From: Pantoea rwandensis
Lineage (GTDB): Bacteria; Pseudomonadota; Gammaproteobacteria; Enterobacterales; Enterobacteriaceae
Length of the DNA: 64,000 nucleotides
Assembly (NCBI RefSeq): GCF_002095475.1
Contig: NZ_MLFR01000025.1
Coordinates: 1 to 64,000, forward strand
Reading direction: 5' to 3'
Shown piece after piece: positions 44,575 to 57,732 of this stretch. How positions within the stretch are numbered: the stretch's first letter is position 1; the number at the start of each line of letters is the position of its first letter. The notes under the pieces are model-generated. The model saw nothing but the letters and a program-made list of their open reading frames with translations, had not been told where the DNA came from and ran no database searches. The translations under genes and the position numbers were made by a program.

Positions 44575-45770
44575 ATGAATTTACAGCAACAGCTACGCGG
44601 CAAATGGGCGATTTACGGCCTGATGTTTTTACCCGGTTTCACCTGGGCTTCATGGGTTAGTCGCACGCCCTATATGCGTGACATTCTGCATGCCTCCACC
44701 GAGATGATGGGCCTGATCTTGTTCGGCTTTTCCTGTGGTTCCATGCTGTGCGTGTTGCTGGCAGGAAAATTAATCGCGCAATATGGCACCAGCCGCGTCA
44801 TGCGCTATGGCTTTGTGCTGCTGCTGAGTGGCGTCGCAGCCATGTTAGCTGCCCTACTCCTGCATAACGCTTACGGGGTGTTCGCCAGCCTGGTGTTACT
44901 GGGCGGAGGGACAGCGTTAATCGATGTCGTGATAAACGTTGAAGGCGCAGCCTTTGAGCGGCTGATCGACAAGTCAATTATGACCACCATTCACGGCTTC
45001 TTTAGCTTTGGTACGCTGATTGGCGCTCTGTCGGGTCTTGCGATGACGGCAGCGGATATCAGCATTAGCTGGCACTTTGCCGCCGTGGTGCTGGTGAACC
45101 TGCTGATCGTCTCCACGGCACTGCGTCATTTGCCCGCCACCAGCGACAGCGAACGACATGAACAGGATCACAGCGGAGGTTTCCTGGCGCAAGTTGGACG
45201 AGAGCTGCGCGACCGCCAACTGCTCATCCTTGGGGTGGTGATTTTGGCCATGGCGCTGGCGGAAGGCTCTGCCAATGACTGGCTGCCGTTACTGATGATC
45301 GATGGTCATAATCTCAATCACACGCAAAGCACGCTGGTGTATGCGGGTTTCACTGCGGGCATGACCATTGGGCGTTTCCTGGGCGGATACGTAGTGGATC
45401 GCGTGGGTCGTGTACTGGTATTACGTGCCAGCGCATTTTCAGCCGCCTTGGGTCTGGCAATGGTCATTTTTCCAACAATCAATGGCTGGCGGCAGCGGCG
45501 GTGTTGTTCTGGGGAATTGGCGCATCGCTTGGCTTCCCACTGACCGTTTCCGCTGCCGGCGACGGCCAAAACAGCGCGGTTCGCGTGACCATCGCCGCAA
45601 CGCTTGGCTATCTGGCGTTTCTGGTGGGGCCACCGGGTTTGGGCTTTATTGGTGAACACGCGGGTTTGCGTATGGCGATGTTGCCGGTGCTGGTCATGGT
45701 GCTGCTGGCATTGGTGTGTGCGGGTGCGGCGGGTTCCAGAGACCTCAAAAAGGCTGATCAATCCATTTAA
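44575..45770 (+). pseudogene. YbjJ-like MFS transporter, split by a one-base frameshift
   Basis: The first frame (ATG 44575) encodes 9 or 10 helices, starting KWAIYGLMFLPGFTWASWVSRTPYMRDIL-like family sequence, and stops at 45543. The rest is in another frame from about 45495, VLFWGIGASLGFPLTVSAAG to DLKKADQSI at 45770. Joining the frames by one inserted base at about 45488 (GGC-TGG, probably once GGCCTGG) gives a normal 12-helix protein of about 398 residues. As written the protein lacks its last helices. E. coli YbjJ has no firm function. Confidence 0.82.
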
Positions 45771-45797
45771 ATAAAGCGGCCCAAAGGCCGCCTTATT
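45770..45797. terminator. bidirectional terminator
   Basis: AATAA-A-GCGGCC / GGCCGC-C-TTATT makes a GC stem with A/T arms between the convergent MFS and CLC genes, a typical two-way terminator. Confidence 0.8.
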
Positions 45798-45806
45798 CCG
45801 CTGACA

Positions 45807-47582
45807 CTAAGCTGACTTGCGCAAACCTAAATAGCGCACTTTAAAGCTCTCCGCTTTTTGCGCCAGATAGCGCACGCGGAAAATATCATGGCGGGTGATC
45901 ACCCCTTTCACCTCGCCTGAATCAACATCGGTGACCACCACCATGCCCACCTCTTCGCTGAATAAGTGGTCCGCGATATGGCTGCACAAGGTGTCGGGAT
46001 GGGCGCTCATTTGTGGTTGGTCGCTCAGCAACTCCTGTAAGCTGATATCCATCGCACGCTGCTGCAGCTGCCAGTGGATCATCTCCTTACGTGACACCAC
46101 CGCAATAAATCTGTCCTGCGCATCCACCACCGGATAATGGTGATGCGCATGTAAATCGCTCATCACAGCAATCACCTGTTGCAGAGGCGTTGAGCCCGGT
46201 AGCGTCGCTGGAGCGGCGGTCATAATTTGTCGCGCTTTGGTGGTCTCCAGCGTGTCGGTGGCATACTCCTGCACGATGTGATGTCCACGGCGCGCCAGTC
46301 GTTCCGTGAAAATGGAGCGAGGCATCATTAAAACGCTCACCGCATAAGATGCCACAGCCGCCCCTAATGCTACGGGCAGCAGGTCAAAATGCCCGGTCAC
46401 TTCCACCGCAAACAGTGTCCCCGTTAACGGTGCTCGCATAGCCCCACTGAGAATACCGGCCATGCCCGCCATCACCAGCATGCCGCTGTAGCCGGGTAGC
46501 AGATGTGCCACCACGGCACCCACCGCGCCACCAATGATCAGTAACGGGGCGACCACACCACCAGAAGTCCCCGAACCCAGCGAGATCAGCCAGACGATAC
46601 TTTTGACCAGCAGCAGCGAAATGATGATGTTGATTGCCAGCGAGCCATCTAACAAATTCTGGATACTGACATAACCCGCACCCAGCACGCGTGGCTGAAC
46701 AATGCCCCCAATACCCACTGCCACGGAACCCAGCGCGGGCCACCACATCCAGTGAACTGGCAGCTGATGAAACCACTCTTCCAGCCGATACAGGCTTTTC
46801 GACAGCGCCACGGCGATAACGCCAGTCAAAGCACCAATACCCACCGCCACGATGAGTTGCATCGGTTGCAGATGAGTCACCCACTGGAAAGGGAAAATCG
46901 CGCCGGTGCCAATCAGCGCGTTGCGCCAACACCAGGAGACCAACACCGCACTGACCACCGGAATAAAGCTGCGTGGCTTCCACTCAAACAACAGCACTTC
47001 CAGCGCCAGCAGTACTGCTGCGACAGGAGCATTGAAGATGGCGGTCATGCCCGCAGCCGCGCCCGCCACCAGCAGGGTTTTACGTTCGGCCGCGCTGAGA
47101 TGAAATAACTGAGCAAACAAAGAACCGATTGCGCCGCCAGTCATGATAATCGGCCCTTCTGCACCAAACGGGCCACCGCTACCAATCGATACCGCCGAGG
47201 AGAGCGGCTTAAGCACTGCCACCTTGGGTGACATGCGGCTTTCGCTGTAGAGAATTGCCTCAATCGCTTCTGGAATACCGTGGCCGCGAATTTTCTCCGA
47301 ACCAAAACGCGCCATGACGCCAATGATTAAGCTGCCCAGCACCGGTGCCGCAAGAATGTGAAGCGCGCCAGCGTTGCCCGGCATCACGTGCTCGGTGAAC
47401 GAAAATTGGTGATACCAGAACAGATTGGTCATCAAGGCGATCAGGTGCAGCAGCACAATGGCACCGAACGCACCGCCGGTTCCTATCAGAATGCCCATCA
47501 GCGCGAGTATAATCACTCGCTTCGTCACGGTGTGGTCAGAAAGTTTGGGCCGATGTGAGGAATCGGACAACGTGTCCCGCAT
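45807..47582 (-). CDS. CLC-family chloride channel/antiporter with CBS domains
   Basis: A 591-residue membrane protein. The CLC selectivity motifs are RGHGIPEAI (usual GSGIP, here with His), GSGGPFGAEGP (which keeps the gating Glu), and GGVVAPLLIIGG. Two CBS domains follow at about 445-575 and probably bind adenine nucleotides. It would exchange chloride and protons across the inner membrane. AGGAG precedes ATG 47582. Divergent from a MarR regulator with a shared dyad. Accumulated similarity is to ClcB-like proteins. Confidence 0.88.
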   Translation of the reverse strand: MRDTLSDSSHRPKLSDHTVTKRVIILALMGILIGTGGAFGAIVLLHLIALMTNLFWYHQFSFTEHVMPGNAGALHILAAPVLGSLIIGVMARFGSEKIRGHGIPEAIEAILYSESRMSPKVAVLKPLSSAVSIGSGGPFGAEGPIIMTGGAIGSLFAQLFHLSAAERKTLLVAGAAAGMTAIFNAPVAAVLLALEVLLFEWKPRSFIPVVSAVLVSWCWRNALIGTGAIFPFQWVTHLQPMQLIVAVGIGALTGVIAVALSKSLYRLEEWFHQLPVHWMWWPALGSVAVGIGGIVQPRVLGAGYVSIQNLLDGSLAINIIISLLLVKSIVWLISLGSGTSGGVVAPLLIIGGAVGAVVAHLLPGYSGMLVMAGMAGILSGAMRAPLTGTLFAVEVTGHFDLLPVALGAAVASYAVSVLMMPRSIFTERLARRGHHIVQEYATDTLETTKARQIMTAAPATLPGSTPLQQVIAVMSDLHAHHHYPVVDAQDRFIAVVSRKEMIHWQLQQRAMDISLQELLSDQPQMSAHPDTLCSHIADHLFSEEVGMVVVTDVDSGEVKGVITRHDIFRVRYLAQKAESFKVRYLGLRKSA

Positions 47583-47616
47583 CTTGTTGCTCCTGGTTAC
47601 ATTATTGAAACGCGCA

Positions 47617-47641
47617 ATTTAAATCGTAATGCGATATAAAT
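47617..47641. promoter_or_regulatory. candidate MarR operator between clc and marR-like genes
   Basis: ATTTAAATCG-TAATG-CGATATAAAT is a near-perfect 10-bp inverted repeat (one mismatch per arm), in the 81-base divergent gap. Typical MarR operator size. Confidence 0.6.
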
Positions 47642-47663
47642 TCAATTCAGAAAGGTTTTCAAC

Positions 47664-48071
47664 ATGTCACAACCCAAAATGAAAGATGCCGATTACGTGC
47701 TGCTGGCGGACTTCCGCGCCACCTTGCGCACCTTTATGGCCTTCAGTGAAACGCAGGCTCGCAGCGTAGGGTTAACGCCGCAACAGCACCAGGCTCTGCT
47801 GACCATTCGCGGTACCGCGTTAGGTAACGCCACGGTCGGTTATGTGGCAGAGCGTCTGATGCTAAAACCGCACAGTGCGTCAGGCTTGTTAAGTCGTTTA
47901 GAAGAGGCGGGGTTGGTGCTACGCGAGCCAGATCAAACTGACCAGCGCAAAACCTTTTTGCGGTTGACGGCGGAAGCGGAGCAACTACTGGAGTCGCTCT
48001 CGCTGGCGCATCTGGAAGAGTTGAGCAACTTAAAACCGATGCTGCTGTCGATGATTAACCAATTCTGCTAG
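47664..48071 (+). CDS. MarR-family regulator
   Basis: A 135-residue winged-helix protein: LTPQQHQALLTIRG, then LMLKPHSASGLLSRLEEAGLV (recognition helix) and the wing with DQTDQRKTFLRLT. AAAGG lies before the ATG. It is divergent from the CLC gene and likely regulates it and itself. The three bases between its stop and that of the SRPBCC gene leave no room for a separate terminator. Confidence 0.87.
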   Translation: MSQPKMKDADYVLLADFRATLRTFMAFSETQARSVGLTPQQHQALLTIRGTALGNATVGYVAERLMLKPHSASGLLSRLEEAGLVLREPDQTDQRKTFLRLTAEAEQLLESLSLAHLEELSNLKPMLLSMINQFC

Positions 48072-48074
48072 ACG

Positions 48075-48410
48075 TTAGGCGGCAAGCATCAGTGGACTGA
48101 ATCCATCGTTGGCTGCTTGCAGGCGCGGATCGCTCAGGCGATGCACAATGGTCAACAAGGTGCCACCGGCGTTATCTGGCGCGATCCTTAACGACACCTC
48201 GCTCTCCAGATAGGGAGGCGTATCATCGCGCATACGATAATGGATCGTTTTGCCAGGTTCACAGACAAGGGGTTCAACATCAGCTAATACCGCATCGGGC
48301 AGCCAGGCTTCCCGGTATTCGGCGATACTGATGGCGCGCCACACTTTCTCCGGTGGCGCGTCCAGTTGATACTCTTCAACGCGTTCGATCGCGGTCTCGG
48401 CTTCACTCAT
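48075..48410 (-). CDS. SRPBCC/AHSA1-like protein
   Basis: A 111-residue START-like protein: YQLDAPPEKVWRAISIAEYREAWLPD at the N-terminus and GGTLLTIVHRLSDPR near the end. It is a little shorter than typical AHSA1 proteins (about 140), ending before the last long helix would be complete. It overlaps the ArsR gene by four bases, a very common ArsR-SRPBCC pair. Its ligand is unknown. Confidence 0.8.
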   Translation of the reverse strand: MSEAETAIERVEEYQLDAPPEKVWRAISIAEYREAWLPDAVLADVEPLVCEPGKTIHYRMRDDTPPYLESEVSLRIAPDNAGGTLLTIVHRLSDPRLQAANDGFSPLMLAA

Positions 48411-48721
48411 TGGTCCATATCCTTCAGCAAACTTTTCAGGGCATCAATGCGTGTCGGCCAAAACGCACGATACTTGGCTAGCCAGTTGACCAGAAACGTC
48501 ATGCCAACCGGGTCGACTTCATAGTTCACAAACCGCCCTTGCCGCTCTTCACGCACCAGCCCCGCACACCGTAACACCGCGAGATGCTGAGACATCGCCG
48601 ATTGGCTGATCTCCATCCCGTCGCGCAACGCCGTGGCATTCATGCGCCCCACCGACAGCTTTTCAAATATGGCACGGCGGGTCGGATCCGCCAGTGCTTT
48701 GAATATCGCATTTTCAATCAT
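48407..48721 (-). CDS. ArsR-family regulator
   Basis: A 104-residue winged-helix protein: FKALADPTRRAIFEKLSVG and ISQSAMSQHLAVLRCAGLVREERQG. The metal-binding ELCV(C)DL motif of true ArsR is absent, so it is a non-metal subtype that normally controls its SRPBCC partner. No clear ribosome-binding site precedes its ATG. Confidence 0.87.
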   Translation of the reverse strand: MIENAIFKALADPTRRAIFEKLSVGRMNATALRDGMEISQSAMSQHLAVLRCAGLVREERQGRFVNYEVDPVGMTFLVNWLAKYRAFWPTRIDALKSLLKDMDQ

Positions 48722-48746
48722 GCTGATGACATTAGCATTGGCTTAT

Positions 48747-49358
48747 TTATGCAGCAAGATAATGTGCCGCAATTTCATGCTCGGAAACAATAACGTTGTG
48801 CACTAAACCGTATTCCACCCCCTGCTCTGCACTCAACCAGAAATCACGCTGGGTATCCTGCTCAATTTTTTCGATCGGCTGCCCAGTGGCGTCAGCAAAA
48901 ATGAGGTTAAGACGGTTTTTCATACGCACGATCTCATTGCTGTAAATCTGCATATTGCTGGCCGGCCCTTGCATGCCACCGGAAGGCTGATGCAGCAGAA
49001 AGCGTGTGTTAGGCAACGCGTAACGATGCGCCTTTTTGGCCGCCACATAGATGAGCGCACCAGCACTGGCGACGCAGCCTGAACCGATCATAATCACGTC
49101 TGGCGCGATAAAGCGGATGGCATCAAAGATCATATCGCCGGATTCCGCATGACCGCCGGGGGAGTTGATGAAAATGGTAATAGGTAGGCTGTTGATCGCT
49201 GCAAGGATGTGTAAATGCTGTACCACCTCTTTCGCCATTTTTTCATCGACGGTTCCGGTGATAAAGATCTTACGGGCGTTGATCAGGTGTTCCATCAACG
49301 AGGGGTTCAGCGGTGCAGCAGCGGGCGGCTGAGGGGATTCGGTATTGCTGTAACGCAT
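48747..49358 (-). CDS. ClpP-like serine peptidase
   Basis: A 203-residue ClpP-fold protein. The triad is intact: Ser98 in GSGCVASAGA, His123 in RFLLHQPSGG, and an Asp near residue 172 (QRDFWLSAEQGVEYGLV). The surroundings differ from housekeeping ClpP (usual GQAASMGA). No ClpX/ClpA gene is beside it. The N-terminal 25 residues are Pro/Ala-rich and unlike the usual axial loops. It is an accessory paralogue; whether it pairs with a Clp ATPase is unknown. Confidence 0.83.
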   Translation of the reverse strand: MRYSNTESPQPPAAAPLNPSLMEHLINARKIFITGTVDEKMAKEVVQHLHILAAINSLPITIFINSPGGHAESGDMIFDAIRFIAPDVIMIGSGCVASAGALIYVAAKKAHRYALPNTRFLLHQPSGGMQGPASNMQIYSNEIVRMKNRLNLIFADATGQPIEKIEQDTQRDFWLSAEQGVEYGLVHNVIVSEHEIAAHYLAA

Positions 49359-49512
49359 AGGTTAGCTCCGCAAAAAGGATAGGCACCCAATTACATTAGC
49401 ATTCACTTATCTATTTGGCGAGAGTATGTGTTCAGAGGCGATGTTAGCGGGGTAATAAAGAGTAGGGTCAGGGCGCAAAGTGCACCCTGACTCAGGCAGA
49501 TTAGCAGGAGGA

Positions 49513-50922
49513 TTACTTCTTGCTGCTGGTGTTATCAAACTGCTGGGTAAGGTAACTACTGGTGTTATTCAACACGCTAACCAACTTATCCAGATTGGTA
49601 AACTGGGCTTTGTAACGCGCAATCTTGTCATCAATACGCTTGCTCGCCACATTGTATTGGTCGGTCAGTTGGTTGAGCTTTTTACTGATACTGTCAGTCG
49701 CCCCTTGCAAGACCCCTTTACTACTCAGGAATGTACTTAGCGTGGTATCCAGCACGGTAGTGACACCGGTTTTCTTGCCATCACCGGTATACATATCTCG
49801 AATTGCTTCTGGTTTTACCTGCAGTGCATTCGCCAGCTTCGTCGCATCCAGCTTTAATTGGCCATTAGTTGGGTCAGTGGTGATACCCGCTTGGCTCAAC
49901 GTCTTATACACTGCCGACCCTGAGGCATTCGCCAGAATACTTTTCAGCTGCGTCTGAATGTTGCGTAAGGTGCCATCACCCAGCAATGCGCCGTTTTTGC
50001 TGTCCGGATCCGCACCTGCATCAACCGCTGTGTATTTGGTCAGGCTCGCCATGGAGTCCTGCAGCGAGTTATAGGCTGTTACCCATTCAGTGATCGCCGT
50101 CTTCGCTTTGTTGGTATCACTGCTCACCGTCAGCGTTTGGTTGCCGCTGGTTTTATCATTCAGCTTCAGGGTAATCCCTTCCACCGCATCGCTAATGGTG
50201 TTGCTGCTGCTAACAATCGACACATTGTTAACCGTCAAACTGGCATTCTGAGCTTCCACACTCTGTGTCATGCCACTACTGGCTATGTCTGCTGCATCGA
50301 AACCGATGAAGCTGTGCAGCGTGTCATCGCCGGTCACGCTCAGGGATTTCAGGGCATGGTCGGTACCCGTCGCCGTGGAGGTTAATGACAGACGATACTC
50401 GGTGCTGGACACCTTAATCAGGCTGGCACTGACACCCGCATCTGATTTGTTAATGGTGTCGCGAATCGCGGAAAGCGAAGTCTGATCTTTGGTCAGGGTA
50501 ATACTTTTCTCTTTCCCTTCCGCCGTGACAAATTTCAGGGTACGAGAGGCCGCATCACCCCCGATTGCCGCTTTAATATCGGTTTTGGGCGCACTGGTTA
50601 ACGTTTGTGATTGTGCCAAATGATCGACAGCAATGGTGTATTTGCCCGTTAACGCATTGCCATTGGTATCGGCACTAAAAGCGGTCGAACTCGCCGTGGT
50701 GCTGGTGGCGGTATACAAGGCGGCGTCTTTTAATTTGGTGTTTGCCGTCTGGAAAGCTTGAATGGCGGTTTTAAGCGTGCCGTAAGCAGAAAGCTTTGCC
50801 GTTGCAGCCGATTGCTGTTTTGAAATCGGCGTCAAAGATTGCTTTTCCGCGCTGGTTAACGCCGCCAGCGTATCACTCAATTTCATGCCAGAACCGACGC
50901 CTAAACTTGATATCCCGGTCAT
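49513..50922 (-). CDS. fliD: flagellar hook-associated protein 2 (filament cap)
   Basis: A 469-residue FliD. It begins MTGISSLGVGSGMKLSDTL (coiled-coil terminal region), has the FliD_N domain to about 110, a variable middle, and a FliD_C domain ending in LTQQFDNTSSKK. It caps the growing filament and helps flagellin fold. AGGAG lies eight bases before ATG 50922. It has no fliC, fliS or fliT neighbour, unlike the usual fliDST order, but keeps its own sigma-28 promoter. Confidence 0.9.
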   Translation of the reverse strand: MTGISSLGVGSGMKLSDTLAALTSAEKQSLTPISKQQSAATAKLSAYGTLKTAIQAFQTANTKLKDAALYTATSTTASSTAFSADTNGNALTGKYTIAVDHLAQSQTLTSAPKTDIKAAIGGDAASRTLKFVTAEGKEKSITLTKDQTSLSAIRDTINKSDAGVSASLIKVSSTEYRLSLTSTATGTDHALKSLSVTGDDTLHSFIGFDAADIASSGMTQSVEAQNASLTVNNVSIVSSSNTISDAVEGITLKLNDKTSGNQTLTVSSDTNKAKTAITEWVTAYNSLQDSMASLTKYTAVDAGADPDSKNGALLGDGTLRNIQTQLKSILANASGSAVYKTLSQAGITTDPTNGQLKLDATKLANALQVKPEAIRDMYTGDGKKTGVTTVLDTTLSTFLSSKGVLQGATDSISKKLNQLTDQYNVASKRIDDKIARYKAQFTNLDKLVSVLNNTSSYLTQQFDNTSSKK

Positions 50923-50955
50923 CCCACTCACTCCTGTTATTTTGACGTTACGGTA

Positions 50956-50982
50956 CTATCGGCGACTTAAGGCAAACCTTTA
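50956..50982 (-). promoter_or_regulatory. sigma-28 (FliA) promoter of fliD
   Basis: On the minus strand TAAA-N15-GCCGATAG matches the flagellar class 3 consensus TAAA-N15-GCCGATAA at 11 of 12 positions with exact spacing. It ends 33 bases before the fliD ATG. Confidence 0.85.
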
Positions 50983-52232
<1,250 letters not shown>

Positions 52233-52262
52233 AACCGGGCGCATCCGCACCCGGCCGCAAGA

Positions 52263-55623
<3,361 letters not shown>

Positions 55624-55630
<7 letters not shown>

Positions 55631-55653
55631 TGCCTGCCAAACAGTAACAATCC
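55624..55653 (-). promoter_or_regulatory. RAT site 2, upstream of bglFB
   Basis: On the minus strand GGATTGTTACTG, a short loop, then GGCAGGCAAAACCTG. The last bases overlap the left arm of the terminator, the standard bgl design. Confidence 0.92.
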
Positions 55654-55838
55654 TTAACGCAGGACATATTGCTCAGCCACCATAAAAAATGGCAAGGCGT
55701 TTTCAAAAATTCCGCATAAAAACGTGAAGCAAGTCAAAATTCGCGCGTGTTTATTGAGAGACAAATATGCCCGTCACGAATCGTTTAGGGTGAGAAACCG
55801 TCCACTTTATGTGCCAGCATAAAGTGAGGTTTTAACGG

Positions 55839-56510
55839 TCATAGGAAAAGGTCGTCATGGTACTTGAACAGTTCGAGTTCGGAATGAATACCCAATTTTC
55901 TCATACCAGATTGTTTATGGCCGCTTATTGTTTTATTGCTTCTTTTTAATTTCTTAGCGATGTCACTATTTTTCATCCCAGCCAGAATGCAGCGAATTAC
56001 TTCAGCCTCACGAGGTGAGAGCAGGTTATCCAACCGCGACTTGATCATATTATCTTGTTCAGATAAAGGGCTATCTAATACCGCACCATCGCATCTGCGC
56101 AGAGGTATTTTGGCAAGTTCTGTGTAAATTCGTTCTGGAATATAACGTTGCCCACGGCTCAACGTACGAATCGCCTGCAGATAGCAGTCGGGATCTTCAC
56201 GCTTAGAGAGATACCCGCAAATGCCGCGCTGAAATGCGACACGAATAACAGCTAAGTTTTCCATGGATGTATAAACCAGAATGGGGATATTCGGATAATG
56301 CGCGATAACCTGTTTAATCAGTGACAGCCCATCAACTTCATCATTATCTAAAATATAGTCCAGCACCAGTACATTCACATCAAATTGCTGAAGCCCGTAC
56401 CATAAATCGATACTGCGGCTAAAGTTACCCACAACCTGCATATCCTGCTGTTTGTTTATCACCATTTCCATTGAAAGACGAATCATAGGGTGATCGTCCA
56501 GCAACATCAC
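55839..56510 (-). CDS. RcsB-like LuxR-family response regulator
   Basis: About 223 residues from the GTG at 56510. Receiver domain (DDHPMIR, phospho-acceptor Asp in VLVLDYILDN, Lys in GYLSKRED) and a LuxR helix-turn-helix (about 160-215) with KKLKRSNKTISGHKQSGMRK, close to RcsB. The annotated start lacks the first beta strand. Upstream, GGAGG and GTG-AAAAAA-TAG would give MKKIAVMLLDDHP if one more A were present, so the real start may be at 56524 with a frameshift or a sequence error. No sensor kinase is adjacent; it could share the Rcs phosphorelay. Confidence 0.82.
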   Translation of the reverse strand: MMLLDDHPMIRLSMEMVINKQQDMQVVGNFSRSIDLWYGLQQFDVNVLVLDYILDNDEVDGLSLIKQVIAHYPNIPILVYTSMENLAVIRVAFQRGICGYLSKREDPDCYLQAIRTLSRGQRYIPERIYTELAKIPLRRCDGAVLDSPLSEQDNMIKSRLDNLLSPREAEVIRCILAGMKNSDIAKKLKRSNKTISGHKQSGMRKLGIHSELELFKYHDDLFL

Positions 56511-56576
56511 GGCTATTTTTTCACTGACTGAACAGTTCCTCCGGTTTTCCTCGTCATAATTCTCAGCAGAAGCGAT

Positions 56577-56656
56577 AATCCGGATTGATTAAACGTCAAG
56601 ATAGAGTGCAGTCAGAGAATCAGATGCCCTCCACATCTGATTAATCCGTAAGGATT
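56577..56656. other. dyads between the two RcsB-like genes
   Basis: The palindrome AATCCGGATT (56577-56586), a 9-bp hairpin AATCAGATG-N7-CATCTGATT (56618-56642) and AATCC-GTAA-GGATT (56643-56656) lie in the gap. The hairpin probably ends the upstream gene at 56709. The AATCC dyads share the pentamer repeated before the fimbrial regulator and could be binding sites of these regulators. Confidence 0.45.
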
Positions 56657-56708
56657 TCCCGACGTGTTGTGTAAATAAGATGAAATAGCATTGTATTGAT
56701 AGGGTTCA

Positions 56709-57302
56709 TTAATTCATTGAGTTAAAACCATAGCGCTTTAGGCAATCATGAAAGTGAACATTATTTTTACAATATAGCTTCGTGTAAATTGAACGCTTGT
56801 AATGGCTAATGGTTTTATTATTAAGCCGAAGCTTAAATGCAATCTCATGCTGACTGCTATATTGTGAAAACCATTTCAACATTTTAAATTCTTGTGGCGA
56901 GAGTGAGGCAGCAGAACGCATTGGCACCTTACCCACAGATTCCATGGGCAAAGAAAAAATCTGTTTAATATTCTCTATAGAACTGGTTTTTTTCAATATT
57001 GCTATCAAACTCAGTGTGTTCACAAAAAAATTCAATAATGCCGTATCCGTGATCTCAGTGAAAACGACGATACGCATATGAGGATACAAGGTCTGGGTAA
57101 GCCGTAAAAATTCATGGGTTGTTTCAATATTATCCTCTTCAGTTTTGAGCTCAACGACCAGAATATCTACATGTTGGTAAGGGAGAACGCGTTTCGCATT
57201 CCCGATCGAAATACAGGTTAAGACTTGATCATGTTGAGAATTCAATAAGGCGCTGAGTCCCTGCGCCACCCAATTATCTGCATCAATGCTGAGAATGTTC
57301 AT
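56709..57302 (-). CDS. RcsA/RcsB-like LuxR-family regulator, degenerate receiver
   Basis: About 198 residues starting MNILSIDADNWVAQG. The N-terminal half has receiver-like folds (DILVVELKTEEDN, MRIVVFTEITD, LIAILKKTS), but the acidic pocket is incomplete and the phospho-acceptor position reads Glu in VVELK, so it is probably not phosphorylated. The C-terminal LuxR helix-turn-helix has LRLNNKTISHYKRSIYTKL. Codons before 57302 have no family sequence and no better start. It may form heterodimers with RcsB in the way RcsA does. Confidence 0.78.
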   Translation of the reverse strand: MNILSIDADNWVAQGLSALLNSQHDQVLTCISIGNAKRVLPYQHVDILVVELKTEEDNIETTHEFLRLTQTLYPHMRIVVFTEITDTALLNFFVNTLSLIAILKKTSSIENIKQIFSLPMESVGKVPMRSAASLSPQEFKMLKWFSQYSSQHEIAFKLRLNNKTISHYKRSIYTKLYCKNNVHFHDCLKRYGFNSMN

Positions 57303-57504
57303 GTTTTTTAGGTGAAGAGTTAAAAAGCAATTAAATCGCGAACACTGACCTTTTAACATCGGACAACAATGCCATCTACGTACGATAAAGCTTACAGTTT
57401 GAAAACTTCCCTGCAGCGACTGGCACAGCGGCAACGGCACACTAAAATTATGATGTGACTAGCTAGTCCTTATCTCTAACGGAACATTGATATGAGGTCT
57501 TCCT

Positions 57505-57690
57505 ATGAAACAACAGAGCTACAGAGGCGGTGCAGGGAATTTTGCTAACGATCCGGCACGTGCAAAAGAAGCGGGCAGAGCGGGAGGCAAAGCCAGTGGG
57601 GGCAACTTCAGAAACGATCCTGAACGCGCCGTTGAAGCGGGTCGGAAAGGAGGCAAAATAAGCCGCCGTCCTCCAACAAAGTCTGAATAA
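57505..57690 (+). CDS. KGG-repeat general stress peptide (YciG-like)
   Basis: A 61-residue hydrophilic protein with two copies of a GNFxNDPxRAxEAGRxGGK unit at about residues 11-30 and 33-51. It is of the YciG/KGG (Con-10-like) type, associated with stationary phase and desiccation. GAGG is upstream. No partner genes. Confidence 0.85.
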   Translation: MKQQSYRGGAGNFANDPARAKEAGRAGGKASGGNFRNDPERAVEAGRKGGKISRRPPTKSE

Positions 57691-57732
57691 AGCGCTTTAG
57701 GATTTCGTTTGCCAAGGACTGGCGTCTTCATC

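Noticed and set aside
57303-57440. 46-residue N-terminal extension of the RcsA-like regulator
   Set aside because: It has no family similarity and no ribosome-binding site; the receiver-like sequence begins exactly at the 57302 Met.
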